Shown: positions 1-8,682 of the stretch, in pieces
How the letters are laid out: the number at the start of each line of letters is the position of its first letter
Position numbering within the stretch: position 1 is the first letter of the stretch
NCBI RefSeq assembly: GCF_018332715.1
Contig: NZ_BOQP01000034.1
Span: 186,001-250,000, forward strand
Length of the DNA: 64,000 nt
Origin: Winogradskya consettensis
Lineage (GTDB): Bacteria; Actinomycetota; Actinomycetes; Mycobacteriales; Micromonosporaceae
Direction: 5' to 3'
The notes under the pieces: generated by a model
The model's input: only the letters and a program-made list of their open reading frames with translations
What the model was told of the DNA's origin: nothing
Database searches by the model: none
Made by a program: the position numbers and the translations under genes

Positions 1-1
1 G

Positions 2-205
2 CCGATCACCGCGGCGTTCGCGGGCACCGTGATGACCGTCGCGCCGAGCACGTGGCGCCAGTCCGGGCTGCTGCTCGGCTCTGATGCGCCGCCCGGCTAT
101 GTCGCCGAACCCACCGGCTTCCTGCTGCACCTCGTCGACGGCCCGGACTGCATCACGCACACGGTTCAGGTCAGCCACGCGGCGGCCCTGCTCGGTGCCT
201 ACTGA
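2..205 (+). CDS. C-terminal fragment of an unidentified protein (cut by window edge)
   Basis: An open frame enters from the left edge and stops with TGA at 203-205. It encodes about 67 residues with G/C-ending codons throughout, as expected for real coding sequence here. The visible part has a hydrophobic stretch (GLLLGS) followed by PTGFLLHLVDG and ends in LLGAY. I do not recognise a family from this fragment. The next gene starts 100 bp downstream on the same strand, so cotranscription cannot be excluded. Confidence 0.5.
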   Translation, partial: PITAAFAGTVMTVAPSTWRQSGLLLGSDAPPGYVAEPTGFLLHLVDGPDCITHTVQVSHAAALLGAY

Positions 206-304
206 AACCAGACGGCGCACCCTGAGCGCCGCTCGGCGCAGAGATCATCGAAGTTCGCCGCTCCCGCTATACGGTCGGTACTCGACGCGGGAAGGGAAGA
301 CCGA

Positions 305-670
305 ATGATCGACCATGTCCTTCTCGGGGTGCACCACCTCGACGAGAGCCGGCACTTCTACGAGAACGCGCTGCGCCCGCTGGGTGTCAAGGTGGTCGCC
401 GAGGAGCCCGAAATGGTGGGCTTCGGCGATGACAGCGGGCGCCCGTTCTTCTGGCTGGCGGTTCGGGAGCCGACCCACCGCGTACACGTCGCCTTCACCG
501 CGGCCGACCGGGCCGCGGTGGACGCCTTCCACGCTGCCGCGCTGCATGCCGGTGGAGTGGACAACGGGCCGCCGGGGCTCCGGCCGGACAACCACGAGAA
601 CTACTACGCGGCCTTCGCCTTCGACGCGGACGGGAACAACATCGAAGCGGTGTGCCAGAGGCCCGCGTAA
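305..670 (+). CDS. VOC (glyoxalase/bleomycin-resistance-like) family protein
   Basis: The 121-aa product has the single-domain length of vicinal-oxygen-chelate proteins. It opens with IDHVLLGVHHLDESRHFYE, the usual first beta-strand with a metal-ligand His and the helix that follows. It ends in AFAFDADGNNIEAVC, the usual closing strand with a Glu ligand. Members are metal-dependent isomerases, dioxygenases or drug-binding proteins, and the substrate cannot be told from sequence. A purine-rich stretch (GGGAAGGGAAGA) precedes the ATG. The next gene starts 83 bp downstream on the same strand. Confidence 0.85.
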   Translation: MIDHVLLGVHHLDESRHFYENALRPLGVKVVAEEPEMVGFGDDSGRPFFWLAVREPTHRVHVAFTAADRAAVDAFHAAALHAGGVDNGPPGLRPDNHENYYAAFAFDADGNNIEAVCQRPA

Positions 671-753
671 AAGCGGGGCCGGTGAAAAGCCGGGTATGTG
701 AGCATCGCAACTTTTGGGTGGTATCTCTTGAGACAGCCTCGGAGGTGACCACC

Positions 754-1989
754 ATGCAAGCACCCCTGCCCGCGAACGAAACCGACCGGCTCGCCGCGCT
801 CTACGAACTCGACATCCTCGACTCCGAACCGGAGAAGGACTTCGATGACATCGTGGCGCTGGCGTCGACCGTGTGCGGCGTACCGATGTCCCTCGTCAGC
901 CTGCTCGATGCCGACCGGCAGTGGTTCAAGGCAAGCGTCGGCACCGATCTGACCGAGACCGCGCGGGACATCTCGTTCTGTTCCCACGCGATCCTCGGCA
1001 AGGACCTGCTGGTGGTGCCCGACGCCACCCAGGACCCGCGGTTCGCGGACAACCCCACGGTCGCCGAGGACGGGGGAATCAGGTTCTATGCGGGTGCCCC
1101 GCTGCTCACCACCGACGGGTACGCACTGGGCTCGCTCTGCGTCGTCGACTCGCAGCCCCGCCGGCTGGACCTCGAGCAACTGCAGGCCCTGCGCGCACTG
1201 GCCCGGCAGGTCACCTCGCAGCTGGAACTGCGTCGGTACGCGTCGGCGCTGGCCAACACCACGGCCCGGCTGCAGGTCCTCGAACGGCACAAGGACGAGC
1301 TCGCCTACCTGGTCGGCGGCGAACTCCGCTCCTCGCTGCGGCTGATGCGGTCCTACCTGGCAGACCTGGGCGACAAGGGTACGCACGACCTGGAACTCGC
1401 CGATCTGCTCGGCCGGGCGACGTCCGCGCACGTACGGGGCTTCTCGGAGCTGCTCGACCACCTGAACTCGATGGCCGAGGCGGGAAGCGGCAGCGACAGC
1501 CTGCATATGCGGGAGATCGATCTGACCCGGCTCACCCAGCGGGCGGTCGAGGCGGTGCGGCCGATCGCGGCGACGAAGCAGATCTGGATCCTCAACCAGA
1601 GCGGGGGCCCGACGCTGCCGATCATCGCGGACCCCGTACGCCTCGAACAGGTCCTCATGCATCTGCTCTTCGCGGCGATCAAGTACACGCCGTCCGGTGG
1701 CCGGGTCCGTGTCGGCACGGACATCGAGAGCGGTCCGACGGTACGCCTCGACGACATGGACATGCCCGACGGAATCCGCCCCGACCTGTTCCCGCACCTG
1801 TACTACGGAGCGATCGCCAGCCCGACGGTGGTGCCCGGCCCGGACAAGGGCATCGCGGTCGCCAAGCGGATCCTCGACGCACATCACGCCACCGTCGCCC
1901 TGTCCGACCGTCCCGGCGACGGCACGTCCCTGCACCTGGTGTTCCCCTTCGCCGAGCACGAGAACGAGCGTGAGCTCCAGCTCGTCTGA
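754..1989 (+). CDS. GAF-domain protein with degenerate histidine-kinase-like C-terminus
   Basis: The predicted product is 411 aa. ATG 754 follows GGAGGTG at 741-747; in-frame starts further upstream lack a ribosome site. Residues about 15-155 form a GAF sensor domain (VCGVPMSLVSLLDADRQWFK, then ARDISFCSHAI and GSLCVVD). A helical region like a dimerisation domain and an ATPase-like domain follow. Where kinases have S-H-E-L-R, this protein has VGGELRSSL, so the phospho-acceptor His is missing. The N-box Asn is also gone (LLFAAIKYTP). No DxGxG box is visible, although a late GT motif (GDGTSLHL) remains. It is probably a soluble sensor or regulator without canonical autokinase activity. A divergent active kinase is the alternative. 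Confidence 0.75.
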   Translation: MQAPLPANETDRLAALYELDILDSEPEKDFDDIVALASTVCGVPMSLVSLLDADRQWFKASVGTDLTETARDISFCSHAILGKDLLVVPDATQDPRFADNPTVAEDGGIRFYAGAPLLTTDGYALGSLCVVDSQPRRLDLEQLQALRALARQVTSQLELRRYASALANTTARLQVLERHKDELAYLVGGELRSSLRLMRSYLADLGDKGTHDLELADLLGRATSAHVRGFSELLDHLNSMAEAGSGSDSLHMREIDLTRLTQRAVEAVRPIAATKQIWILNQSGGPTLPIIADPVRLEQVLMHLLFAAIKYTPSGGRVRVGTDIESGPTVRLDDMDMPDGIRPDLFPHLYYGAIASPTVVPGPDKGIAVAKRILDAHHATVALSDRPGDGTSLHLVFPFAEHENERELQLV

Positions 1990-2046
1990 TGATTCTGAGA
2001 GCCAGACCCGCCCCGCTCGGCTGCAGTTCGAGCGGGGCGGGTCCGT

Positions 2047-4383
2047 TCAGGCCCCGTGGGACGGCGTCTGGGACGGCACTGCCGGGCGCGCGGTGGCCCG
2101 GCCCGCGGCGGGGTGACCCACCACCGGAACCTGGTCGAGACTCGGCGGCCACGTGTCGACGGCCGGTGCGACCCCCTGCTTCGGCAGGACCAGCGGCCGT
2201 TCGGCGGCGGGCACCGACTTCACCCCGGACAGCCCGGCGCGGTGCAACTTGTGCCAGCGCAGCCGGCCCCCGGTCAGCGCGGTCACCGCGGACTGGATCA
2301 AAACCAGATACATGAGCTGCCGGTACGCGAACTGCTGCAACGGCAGCCGCCACAGCGGGAGGAGCGACTCGCGGTCGAAACGGAACGCCACCGCCGCGGT
2401 CACGAGCTGCAGCACGAGCATCATCAGCCAGGCGACGACGGTGTCGGTGAGCTCCCAGAAGACCAGCCCGTACACGAGCATGATGTCGACGACCGGGGCG
2501 AGCATCGGCAGCGCCACCCCGAACAGCGCGAGGAACGGCAGCCCGACCCGGCCGAAGCGACCCGACGGACCCGAATCCGTCAGCGCCCTGCGGTGCTTCC
2601 ACATCGCCTGCATGGTCCCGTAGCTCCACCGGTAACGCTGGCGGTAGAGCTGTTCCAGCGTCGCCGGCGCCTCGGTCCAGGCCTTGGCGTGCTCGGCGTA
2701 GACGACCCGCCAGCCGTCGCGGCACAGCGCCATCGTCACGTCGGTGTCCTCGGCCAGCGTCTCGTCGCTGATCCCGCCGACCCGGGCCAGCGCCTCCCGC
2801 CGGAACGCCCCGATCGCGCCCGGCACGGTCGGCATGCAGTTCAGCATCTCGTAGAGGCGGCGGTCGAGGTTGAACCCGATCACGTACTCGATGTGCTGCC
2901 AGCCCGCGACCAGGCTGTTGCGGTTGCCGACCTTGACGTTGCCCGCCACGGCGCCCACGGTCGGGTCGGCGAACGGCTGCACCAGCATCCGTACCGAGTC
3001 CGGCTCGAAAACGGTATCGCCGTCGACGGTCACGATCAGGTCGTGGCGGGCCAGCGCGACACCGGTGTTGAGGGCGTTCGCCTTACCGCCGTTCGGGACA
3101 CGGATCACGCGTACGTTCGGCAGGTGCATGCGTTCGACGAGCGCCGCGGTGCCGTCGGTCGAACCGTCGTCGACGACCACCACCTCGATCGCCGGGTAGT
3201 CGCCGCCGGCCAGCGAGCGCACGGCCGCCTCGATGCCCTCCTTCTCGTTGTAGGCGGGCACGATCACCGACACCGGATCGGTCACCGGCGGACCCCAGCT
3301 GAAGCCCCGCTTGCGGCGCTGCCGGGCATGCCGGGTCGCGAGCACCAGGAGCAGGCCGGTACGCGCGATCGTGAGCAGCCCGACCACGAGGAACAGCCCG
3401 GCGATCAACCACACCAGACCATCGGCTACGCGTACGGTCCAGATGAGCCCCGACCCGCGCAGTCGATCCGTCGGGGCCGCCGCGGGGTTGACCGGCAGCA
3501 GGGGCAGCGCGGCCGCGTCGGGCTGCTGCTCGATGGCGAGATTCAGCCCCTCGGTCACCGTCGTGAAGCGATACCCGCGCTGCTTCATCATCGGGATGAA
3601 CGTTCGCAGCGCCTCGACGGTCTGCGCGCGGTTCCCGCCGGCGTCATGGAAGAGGATCACCGCGCCGACATCCCCGGGCGGCGACGCGTTCCTGACGATC
3701 TGTCCGACACCCGGCCGCTGCCAGTCCTCGCTGTCCATGTCGTTGACCACGACCAGATAGCCGTCCCGGCCGGCCTCTTTGACGATCTTCCAGTTGGTCT
3801 CGTCGATCGCCTGCGGTTTTGATGAGTACGGGAACCGCGCAAGATTTGTCCGTACGTTCGCCGCCCGGGCGATGGCCACCTGTGTCTGGGACAGCTCCAG
3901 GCTGCGCCGCCACGGTGCCACGCGCTGCAGGTTCGGATGCGTGAAGGTGTGCAGCCCCAGCTCGTGGCCCTCGTCGGCGATCCTCCTGGTCAGCTCCGGG
4001 TGACGCGCGACCTCGGAACCGATCACGAAGAACGTACCGTGCGCATCGTTCTCCTTGAGCACCTCGAGCACCTTCGGCGTCCACTCCGGATCGGGTCCGT
4101 CGTCGAACGTCAGCGCGATGGTCCGGGGCGGCAGCCGGTTCGAGCTCTCCTGCCCGCCCGTGGTGTTGATGATCGGCCCGCCACCGCGGATCGCCAGCGG
4201 CACCCCGGTCTGATCCCCGACCTCGGAATCCTTGTGATCCGACGTGAATTCAGAATTGATGTACGCCTGCACGACGAGCACACCCACGAAGAGCACGATC
4301 AGCAGCACGCCGAGCATCACCCTGGGCTGCGGGAGAATGCGCCGCCGCGACCGGCTGCGATTACGGTTGCGGCGGGCCGTCAC
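2047..4383 (-). CDS. Bifunctional polysaccharide deacetylase / family 2 glycosyltransferase
   Basis: The product is 778 aa from a GTG that overlaps the upstream gene's stop (GTGA); GAGGTGA lies just before it. A basic N-terminus and one membrane helix (about residues 23-41) come first. A NodB-type deacetylase domain follows (TFDDGPD at 92-98, HTFTH at 145-149, RFPY near 183). After a helix pair near 315-350 comes a processive GT2 domain (VIVPAYNE near 373, DGD at 454-456, AED near 544, QRYRW at 582-586). Further membrane helices close the protein. This architecture matches membrane synthases that make and partly deacetylate beta-linked N-acetylglucosamine polymers, such as MatB-type proteins of Streptomyces. 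The substrate here is inferred. It appears to be the second gene of a two-gene operon. Confidence 0.88.
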   Translation of the reverse strand: MTARRNRNRSRSRRRILPQPRVMLGVLLIVLFVGVLVVQAYINSEFTSDHKDSEVGDQTGVPLAIRGGGPIINTTGGQESSNRLPPRTIALTFDDGPDPEWTPKVLEVLKENDAHGTFFVIGSEVARHPELTRRIADEGHELGLHTFTHPNLQRVAPWRRSLELSQTQVAIARAANVRTNLARFPYSSKPQAIDETNWKIVKEAGRDGYLVVVNDMDSEDWQRPGVGQIVRNASPPGDVGAVILFHDAGGNRAQTVEALRTFIPMMKQRGYRFTTVTEGLNLAIEQQPDAAALPLLPVNPAAAPTDRLRGSGLIWTVRVADGLVWLIAGLFLVVGLLTIARTGLLLVLATRHARQRRKRGFSWGPPVTDPVSVIVPAYNEKEGIEAAVRSLAGGDYPAIEVVVVDDGSTDGTAALVERMHLPNVRVIRVPNGGKANALNTGVALARHDLIVTVDGDTVFEPDSVRMLVQPFADPTVGAVAGNVKVGNRNSLVAGWQHIEYVIGFNLDRRLYEMLNCMPTVPGAIGAFRREALARVGGISDETLAEDTDVTMALCRDGWRVVYAEHAKAWTEAPATLEQLYRQRYRWSYGTMQAMWKHRRALTDSGPSGRFGRVGLPFLALFGVALPMLAPVVDIMLVYGLVFWELTDTVVAWLMMLVLQLVTAAVAFRFDRESLLPLWRLPLQQFAYRQLMYLVLIQSAVTALTGGRLRWHKLHRAGLSGVKSVPAAERPLVLPKQGVAPAVDTWPPSLDQVPVVGHPAAGRATARPAVPSQTPSHGA

Positions 4384-5405
4384 GCGCTCACCTCGACACC
4401 GGCCACGGGCTTTGCCTCGGCCTCGGTCTCGCACTCCGCCTCGATCTTCACCTTCACGGACGGGGCGGGTTCGGGATCAGCATCCGGCTCGTCCCTGGCC
4501 GGCTCGTCCTCGGCCGGCTCGCTGCTCGGGCTCTGGTCTGCTTCTTGGCCCTCGCTCTCGTTCGGGCTTCGGTCCTGGCTGGCGCCGTCGTCCTGGCTGT
4601 CGCTGTCGTCCTCGCTCGTGCTTTCGTCCTCGCTCGCGCCTTCGTCTTCGTCCGTGCTGCTGTCGTCCTCGTTGGTCTGGCTGGTCGCCGGGGTGGGGGA
4701 GCCGCCGCCCTCACCACCGGTGCCGTCCTCGTCGCCGTCCTCCGCGGCGGGGGTGGTGGTTTCCTCCACGGGGAAGTCGGTGCCGGAATCACCGTCGCCA
4801 CCGCCCTCGCCGCCCGTGCCCCCGGGCGGCGCCGGTACGACCGGAGCGCTGGGCGTCCCGGTGCTGGCCGGCGGGGTGGTCGCCGGTGTGGTGGGCTTGG
4901 TGGTCGTCGCCGACTCCGGGGTGCGGGACCCGGTCGGCGTCGGGCGCGGCTTGACCGTGGTCGGCCTCGGGACGGTGGCCGAGGTGGACCTGCGGGCCGC
5001 CGGAGTCGTACGCGCCGGCTGTCTGGCTGTGACCGTGCGTGCGGGGGACGCATCGCGGTTGGGAAAGACCTCGAGTATCGGCTGCGCACTCGCCGTCACA
5101 CTGGTCTGCGGCGCCGGGGTCGGGCTCGGCCGGGGCGCGGCGACGTCCTTGTCATCGCCGTTGACAAGATCCGGCAGCGGCAGGACAGCATTGGAGCTGA
5201 CCGGGCCACCGGCAAGACTGACACCGATCAACCCCCCGTAGGTCATACACAGGGCACCGAAGCCGTACGCGACGCGCGTCAGCACGCGCCGCCGGCGTCC
5301 GGTCGAGTCCACGAACACCGGCGAGGGGTGCGCGACCTCGATCACCTCGGTGTCGGACACATCGGCGTCGGCGGAAATCGGGTTCTGGGGCTCCTGCAAT
5401 GTCAC
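4380..5405 (-). CDS. Single-pass membrane protein with long acidic Pro/Thr/Ser-rich region
   Basis: The 341-aa product has about 40 cytoplasmic residues, then one hydrophobic helix (VAYGFGALCMTYGGLIGVSLAGG split region, about 46-67). About 270 low-complexity residues follow: a Pro/Thr-rich stretch, then Glu/Asp/Ser-rich repeats, and a last block rich in Lys and Glu. No catalytic motif is visible. Its stop overlaps the start of the deacetylase/glycosyltransferase gene by four bases, so the two are translationally coupled. It may be an extracytoplasmic partner or wall-spanning spacer for that enzyme. No family is recognised. Confidence 0.7.
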   Translation of the reverse strand: MTLQEPQNPISADADVSDTEVIEVAHPSPVFVDSTGRRRRVLTRVAYGFGALCMTYGGLIGVSLAGGPVSSNAVLPLPDLVNGDDKDVAAPRPSPTPAPQTSVTASAQPILEVFPNRDASPARTVTARQPARTTPAARRSTSATVPRPTTVKPRPTPTGSRTPESATTTKPTTPATTPPASTGTPSAPVVPAPPGGTGGEGGGDGDSGTDFPVEETTTPAAEDGDEDGTGGEGGGSPTPATSQTNEDDSSTDEDEGASEDESTSEDDSDSQDDGASQDRSPNESEGQEADQSPSSEPAEDEPARDEPDADPEPAPSVKVKIEAECETEAEAKPVAGVEVSA

Positions 5406-6058
5406 GCGGCGAGCTTAGGAACATCTAGGAAGATCACGATTGTCTTCACCTGTTCGACTGACCACCATAAGTGTCGATGAAATCAACCGAATCGGTGATG
5501 TCCCGCATTTGACCTGATCAACGAAGTGTGAGTCGCTCTTCACGCCGACGGCACTGACCTGCAACAAATGATTTCGCAAGCCGCGGTTACGTGATTATCG
5601 GCAAAATGTCGGTGTCATATTCTCGACTACCCGACACGCCATTCACGAACGCCATTCACAAACTGTTATGCGGCATAAGAAGGCAATATAGCATTATGTC
5701 CGTTTGGTCGCACCCGCCCCAGCGCCCGTAGCTGCAAGTGGCCACCCGATCACCTTCAGCCGCCCCGCCAGACCGGAATCGACAACAATTTAGTAAGTCG
5801 ACCCATTGTGTCCGACAAGGCCGCTCGTTAAGCTCGTATTCGCACGCCCCTATCGCCCGCTTCCCCCGTGGCAGGCGATCGGGGCGTTGCCTATTTCCCC
5901 GAAATCCAGGCCCTCGCCGCCAGCCCAAGCCTCGCCGTGCCGAGCCCCCGCGCCGAGCCGGCCTCCTGCCGGTTCTCGCTCCCGCTGGTTGGTCTTCTGC
6001 AGGTTCTCGCTCGCACTGGTCCGGCTTTCCGCCGGATCTCACTCGCGCCATCGACCTC

Positions 6059-6337
6059 TTACCGATCGAACTCCTGCCAGGTCGAGCCCTCCCGATCGAC
6101 CTCCTCCCGATCGAAATTGGGTCGATCGAGATCGGGTCGGGTCATTGTCCAGTCGAGTTCTTGCCGGTTGAAGCCGCGCGTGTTGAAGTCGCCTGGGCTG
6201 AAGCCGCACCGGTTGAAGCCGCGCGTGTTGAAGTCGCCTGGGCTGAAGTCGCACCGGTTGAAGCCGCGCATGCTGAAGCCGCCCGGGCTCAAGTCGCACC
6301 GGTTGAAGCCGCGCATGCTGAAGCCGCCCGGGCTCAA
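6059..6337 (-). CDS. Possible pentapeptide-repeat protein or remnant
   Basis: The minus-strand frame ending in TAA at 6059-6061 has a hydrophobic residue (F, L or I) at every fifth position for about 15 turns. Examples are GFSMR, GFNRC, DLSPG and DFNTR. This is the spacing of pentapeptide-repeat right-handed beta-helices. G/C at third codon positions is nearly complete in the repeats, which favours this frame over the other open ones. The frame stays open upstream to a TAG at 6503-6505, but no ATG or GTG lies there; the first ordinary start is TTG 6337, inside the repeat. It is therefore either a gene with an unusual start or the 3' part of a decayed one. Confidence 0.35.
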   Translation of the reverse strand: MSPGGFSMRGFNRCDLSPGGFSMRGFNRCDFSPGDFNTRGFNRCGFSPGDFNTRGFNRQELDWTMTRPDLDRPNFDREEVDREGSTWQEFDR

Positions 6338-6347
6338 GTCGCGCCGG
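6168..6347. repeat. 45-bp tandem repeat, four copies
   Basis: Four consecutive 45-bp units start with TTGAAGCCGCGC and end with GCACCGG or GCGCCGG. Copies 1-2 and copies 3-4 form two closely matching pairs. Each unit itself consists of three related 15-bp pieces. The period is a multiple of three, so several frames stay open, which explains the many overlapping spurious frames here. Confidence 0.9.
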
Positions 6348-6735
6348 TTGATGTCGCACGGGTCTATGCCGCACGGGTCGAAGTGCGCGCCGGGCTGATC
6401 GGATGTCGATGAGGGGGCTGGCGTAGGTATCTGAGCCAGGAAGTCGGTGCATTCCCTGGACGTCTCTGGGTAACGCAGGGTAAGGCTGCGACTTCGGATG
6501 TCCTACGCAGCGAAATATAAGTGTGCGCTTGTGGGTCGGTGCCGCATGATGTTGCTCCGTAGTGGAGTCCGGCGCAACATCGAGTCTTGCGTGGTAATAC
6601 ATTACTTTTGCCAGCGTCACCCTGAGCTCGCGGTCCCTCACGCTCGGACGTGATCGCAACGCCCTCGAAATAGCGCGGTCGCAAGCTGCCGACCTGTCGC
6701 TCAGATAGCGGTAGCCCGACCCCATGCCGCCAGAT

Positions 6736-6806
6736 CGCTCAGTGCCATCGCTCAGTGCCATCGCTCAGTGCCATCGCTCAGGGCCATCGCTCGAGGCCAT
6801 CGCTCG
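6736..6806. repeat. 13-bp tandem repeat, about 5.4 copies
   Basis: CGCTCAGTGCCAT is repeated exactly three times (6736-6774). Two variants follow (CGCTCAGGGCCAT, CGCTCGAGGCCAT) and then a partial copy. The period is not a multiple of three, so it is unlikely to be coding. It lies in the gene-poor region beyond the 3' end of the mannosyltransferase gene. Confidence 0.9.
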
Positions 6807-7018
6807 AAACTGCCCGTAGGGCTATCTCGGGACAACCCGCAAGTGGATGCTCACAGGGCGATCCCGCAGGGCGGCTCCAGAGCAGCGGTTGCCCCGACGA
6901 GGCGTCCGCCCCGCAGAGAGAGTGCCCGCCCCAAGAGCGCCCCGCAGAGGGCGCCTGGCGCAGAGAGCGCCCGCCGCAACGAATGTCTGGCCCGGAGAGC
7001 GGGCCGGCTCGGGGCTGG

Positions 7019-8611
7019 TCAGATCCAGCGGCCGCCGAGCCACATTCGGGCTGACCAGTCGTCGTAGGGGATGAGCTGGCCTACGAAGATCGGGTAGAAG
7101 TAGGCGAAGCAGAGGGCTACGAGGATGACGTAGACGCCGGCCACGATGGTGCCGATGAGTTGTCTGTCTGTTCGGGCGGGGCCGGCGAGGGTGCCTGTTG
7201 GTGGGGTCATGATGGCGCCGAGGGTGTAGACGACGGCCAGGATGAGGAAGGGCAGGGCGGGGAGGGCGTAGAAGGAGAACATGGTGCGGCCGTCGGCGAC
7301 TGCGAAGTAGAACCAGGGGAGTAGGCCTGCGACTACGCCGGTGCCGATGGCGAAGGCTCGCCAGTCGCGGCGGGCGATGCCGAACCACACCAGGGCGGCC
7401 AGGGCCGGCAGGAAGGACCACCACAGCAGCGGGGTGCCCAGGAGCAGGACCTCGGCGGCGCAGCTGGGGGCTCCGCAGTTGCCGTTGCCGTTCCAGTAGA
7501 AGGCGACGGGGCGGCCGAGGAGGAGCCACTGCCAGGGCCAGGACTGGTAGACGTGGCGGTCGGTCAGGCCGCTGTGAAAGTTGTAGGCCTCGTGGTGGTA
7601 GTGCATGAGGTTGAGGAGGGCGCCCAGGATCGGGGGCTCGCTCAGGCCGTTGGCCTCTCGATAATGGCGGAAGTAGCCGTCGTTGGTGACGAACCAGCCT
7701 GTCCAGGTGGCGAGGTAGAAGATGATCGACAGGACGAAGCTGAGGATCAGGTAGCCGAGATCGCCGAGCAGGCCGAAGACGACCGGGCGGCGTACTCCTG
7801 CGGAGCGGCGGGCCTGGATGCGCCAGACGACGACGAGCAGGCCGAAGAACGGGGCGAAGAAGAGTGCGCTCCATTTTACGCCGCAGGCGAGGCCGAAGGT
7901 GATGCCCGCGACCATCAGCCACCAGGGGAAGATGCGGGGCTGGCTGTGGGTGGTGGCCGGGTCGAAGCCGTCTTCCAGGCGATTCAGCCAGCGGCGGCGG
8001 TAGTGGTCGCGGTCGAGGACCAGGGCGGCGAAGGTCATCAGGATGAACAGGCCGAGGAAGATGTCCAGCAGCGAGGTGCGGGAGAGCACGAGCTGGAAGC
8101 CGTCGAGCGTCATCAGCAGGCCCGCGGTGCCGGCGAGCACGATCGAGTGGAACAGCCGGTAGGCGACCCGGATCAGGATCAGGATCATGAGCGTGCCGGC
8201 GATCGCCGCGGGTAGGCGCCAGCCCAGCTCGTTGTTGCCGTAGGCCTTCTCGCCGAGGGCGATCAGCCATTTGCCCAACGGCGGATGCACCACGTACGCG
8301 GGCCCGTTGCTCTTCTCGTCCCACTCGACGCCGTGCTGGAGCATGTCCCAGGCGTCGGTCGGGTAGTACACCTCGTCGAAGATGTAGCTCTTCGGGTGGG
8401 TGATCCCGACCAGCCGGAGCACCGCCGCGATCGCCACGATGATCATCGTGACCAACCAGGAGTACGGGTTCAGCCAGTTCTCGAGCGTGTTGAGGCGGCG
8501 CCGCACCGCGTCGGGGACGCCGCGCACGCCGACGGCCGCCGGCGCCTCCGGGGTCTCGTCGGCGGGCGTCGGGCTCGTGGTGTCAGTCTCAGCTGTCGCC
8601 GAAGTCACCAC
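7019..8611 (-). CDS. pmt: Dolichyl/polyprenyl-phosphate-mannose protein O-mannosyltransferase
   Basis: The 530-aa integral membrane protein belongs to the GT39 (PMT) family, which moves mannose from a polyprenyl carrier to Ser/Thr of exported proteins. The first outer loop has the catalytic acidic pair in FDEVYYPTDAW (near residue 80), then VVHPPLGKW. About ten hydrophobic segments follow. The start is one of two adjacent GTG codons at 8611 or 8608. It is divergent from rsmI across about 70 bp, an arrangement common in actinobacteria. Its targets probably include secreted Thr/Pro-rich proteins, of which the 13.1-14.4 kb product is a plausible local example. Confidence 0.93.
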   Translation of the reverse strand: MVTSATAETDTTSPTPADETPEAPAAVGVRGVPDAVRRRLNTLENWLNPYSWLVTMIIVAIAAVLRLVGITHPKSYIFDEVYYPTDAWDMLQHGVEWDEKSNGPAYVVHPPLGKWLIALGEKAYGNNELGWRLPAAIAGTLMILILIRVAYRLFHSIVLAGTAGLLMTLDGFQLVLSRTSLLDIFLGLFILMTFAALVLDRDHYRRRWLNRLEDGFDPATTHSQPRIFPWWLMVAGITFGLACGVKWSALFFAPFFGLLVVVWRIQARRSAGVRRPVVFGLLGDLGYLILSFVLSIIFYLATWTGWFVTNDGYFRHYREANGLSEPPILGALLNLMHYHHEAYNFHSGLTDRHVYQSWPWQWLLLGRPVAFYWNGNGNCGAPSCAAEVLLLGTPLLWWSFLPALAALVWFGIARRDWRAFAIGTGVVAGLLPWFYFAVADGRTMFSFYALPALPFLILAVVYTLGAIMTPPTGTLAGPARTDRQLIGTIVAGVYVILVALCFAYFYPIFVGQLIPYDDWSARMWLGGRWI

Positions 8612-8682
8612 GCGATCGTAGGCCGTTCGTCCAGCCCGGTGCCCGGGACGCCCACGTGTACGGCGTGTGATGAACTCGGCGC

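Larger units (their letters stand above)
5406..7018. other. Long gene-poor, repeat-rich intergenic region
   Basis: No convincing ordinary gene lies in these 1.6 kb. The first 300 bp (about 5406-5710) are clearly more AT-rich than the surroundings. They include a short direct repeat (CGCCATTCAC at 5638-5647 and 5650-5659) and probably hold the promoter of the minus-strand operon that ends at 2047. The middle carries the 45-bp repeats and pentapeptide-like frame described separately. 6500-7018 holds a 13-bp tandem repeat and a degenerate GC-rich repeat (variants of GCGCAGAGAGCGCC, about 6915-6990) just past the stop of the next minus-strand gene. Six-frame reading of 6510-6735 gives nothing recognisable. 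Confidence 0.6.

Noticed and set aside
604..1959. 451-aa minus-strand frame opposite the GAF protein
   Set aside because: It lies fully antisense to a gene with recognisable domains; a shadow frame typical of high-GC DNA.
5656..6051. 131-aa minus-strand frame downstream of the pentapeptide-like frame
   Set aside because: Arg/Gly-rich with no ribosome site, no domain and poor third-position GC preference; it looks like chance openness in GC-rich repeats.
5738..6412. 224-aa plus-strand frame with VEAARVEVAWAE-type repeats
   Set aside because: It is the antisense reading of the 45-bp repeats; third positions are less GC-rich than in the minus-strand pentapeptide frame.
6736..6806. CRISPR array
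   Set aside because: Units are 13 bp, directly adjacent with no spacers, and no cas genes are in the window.
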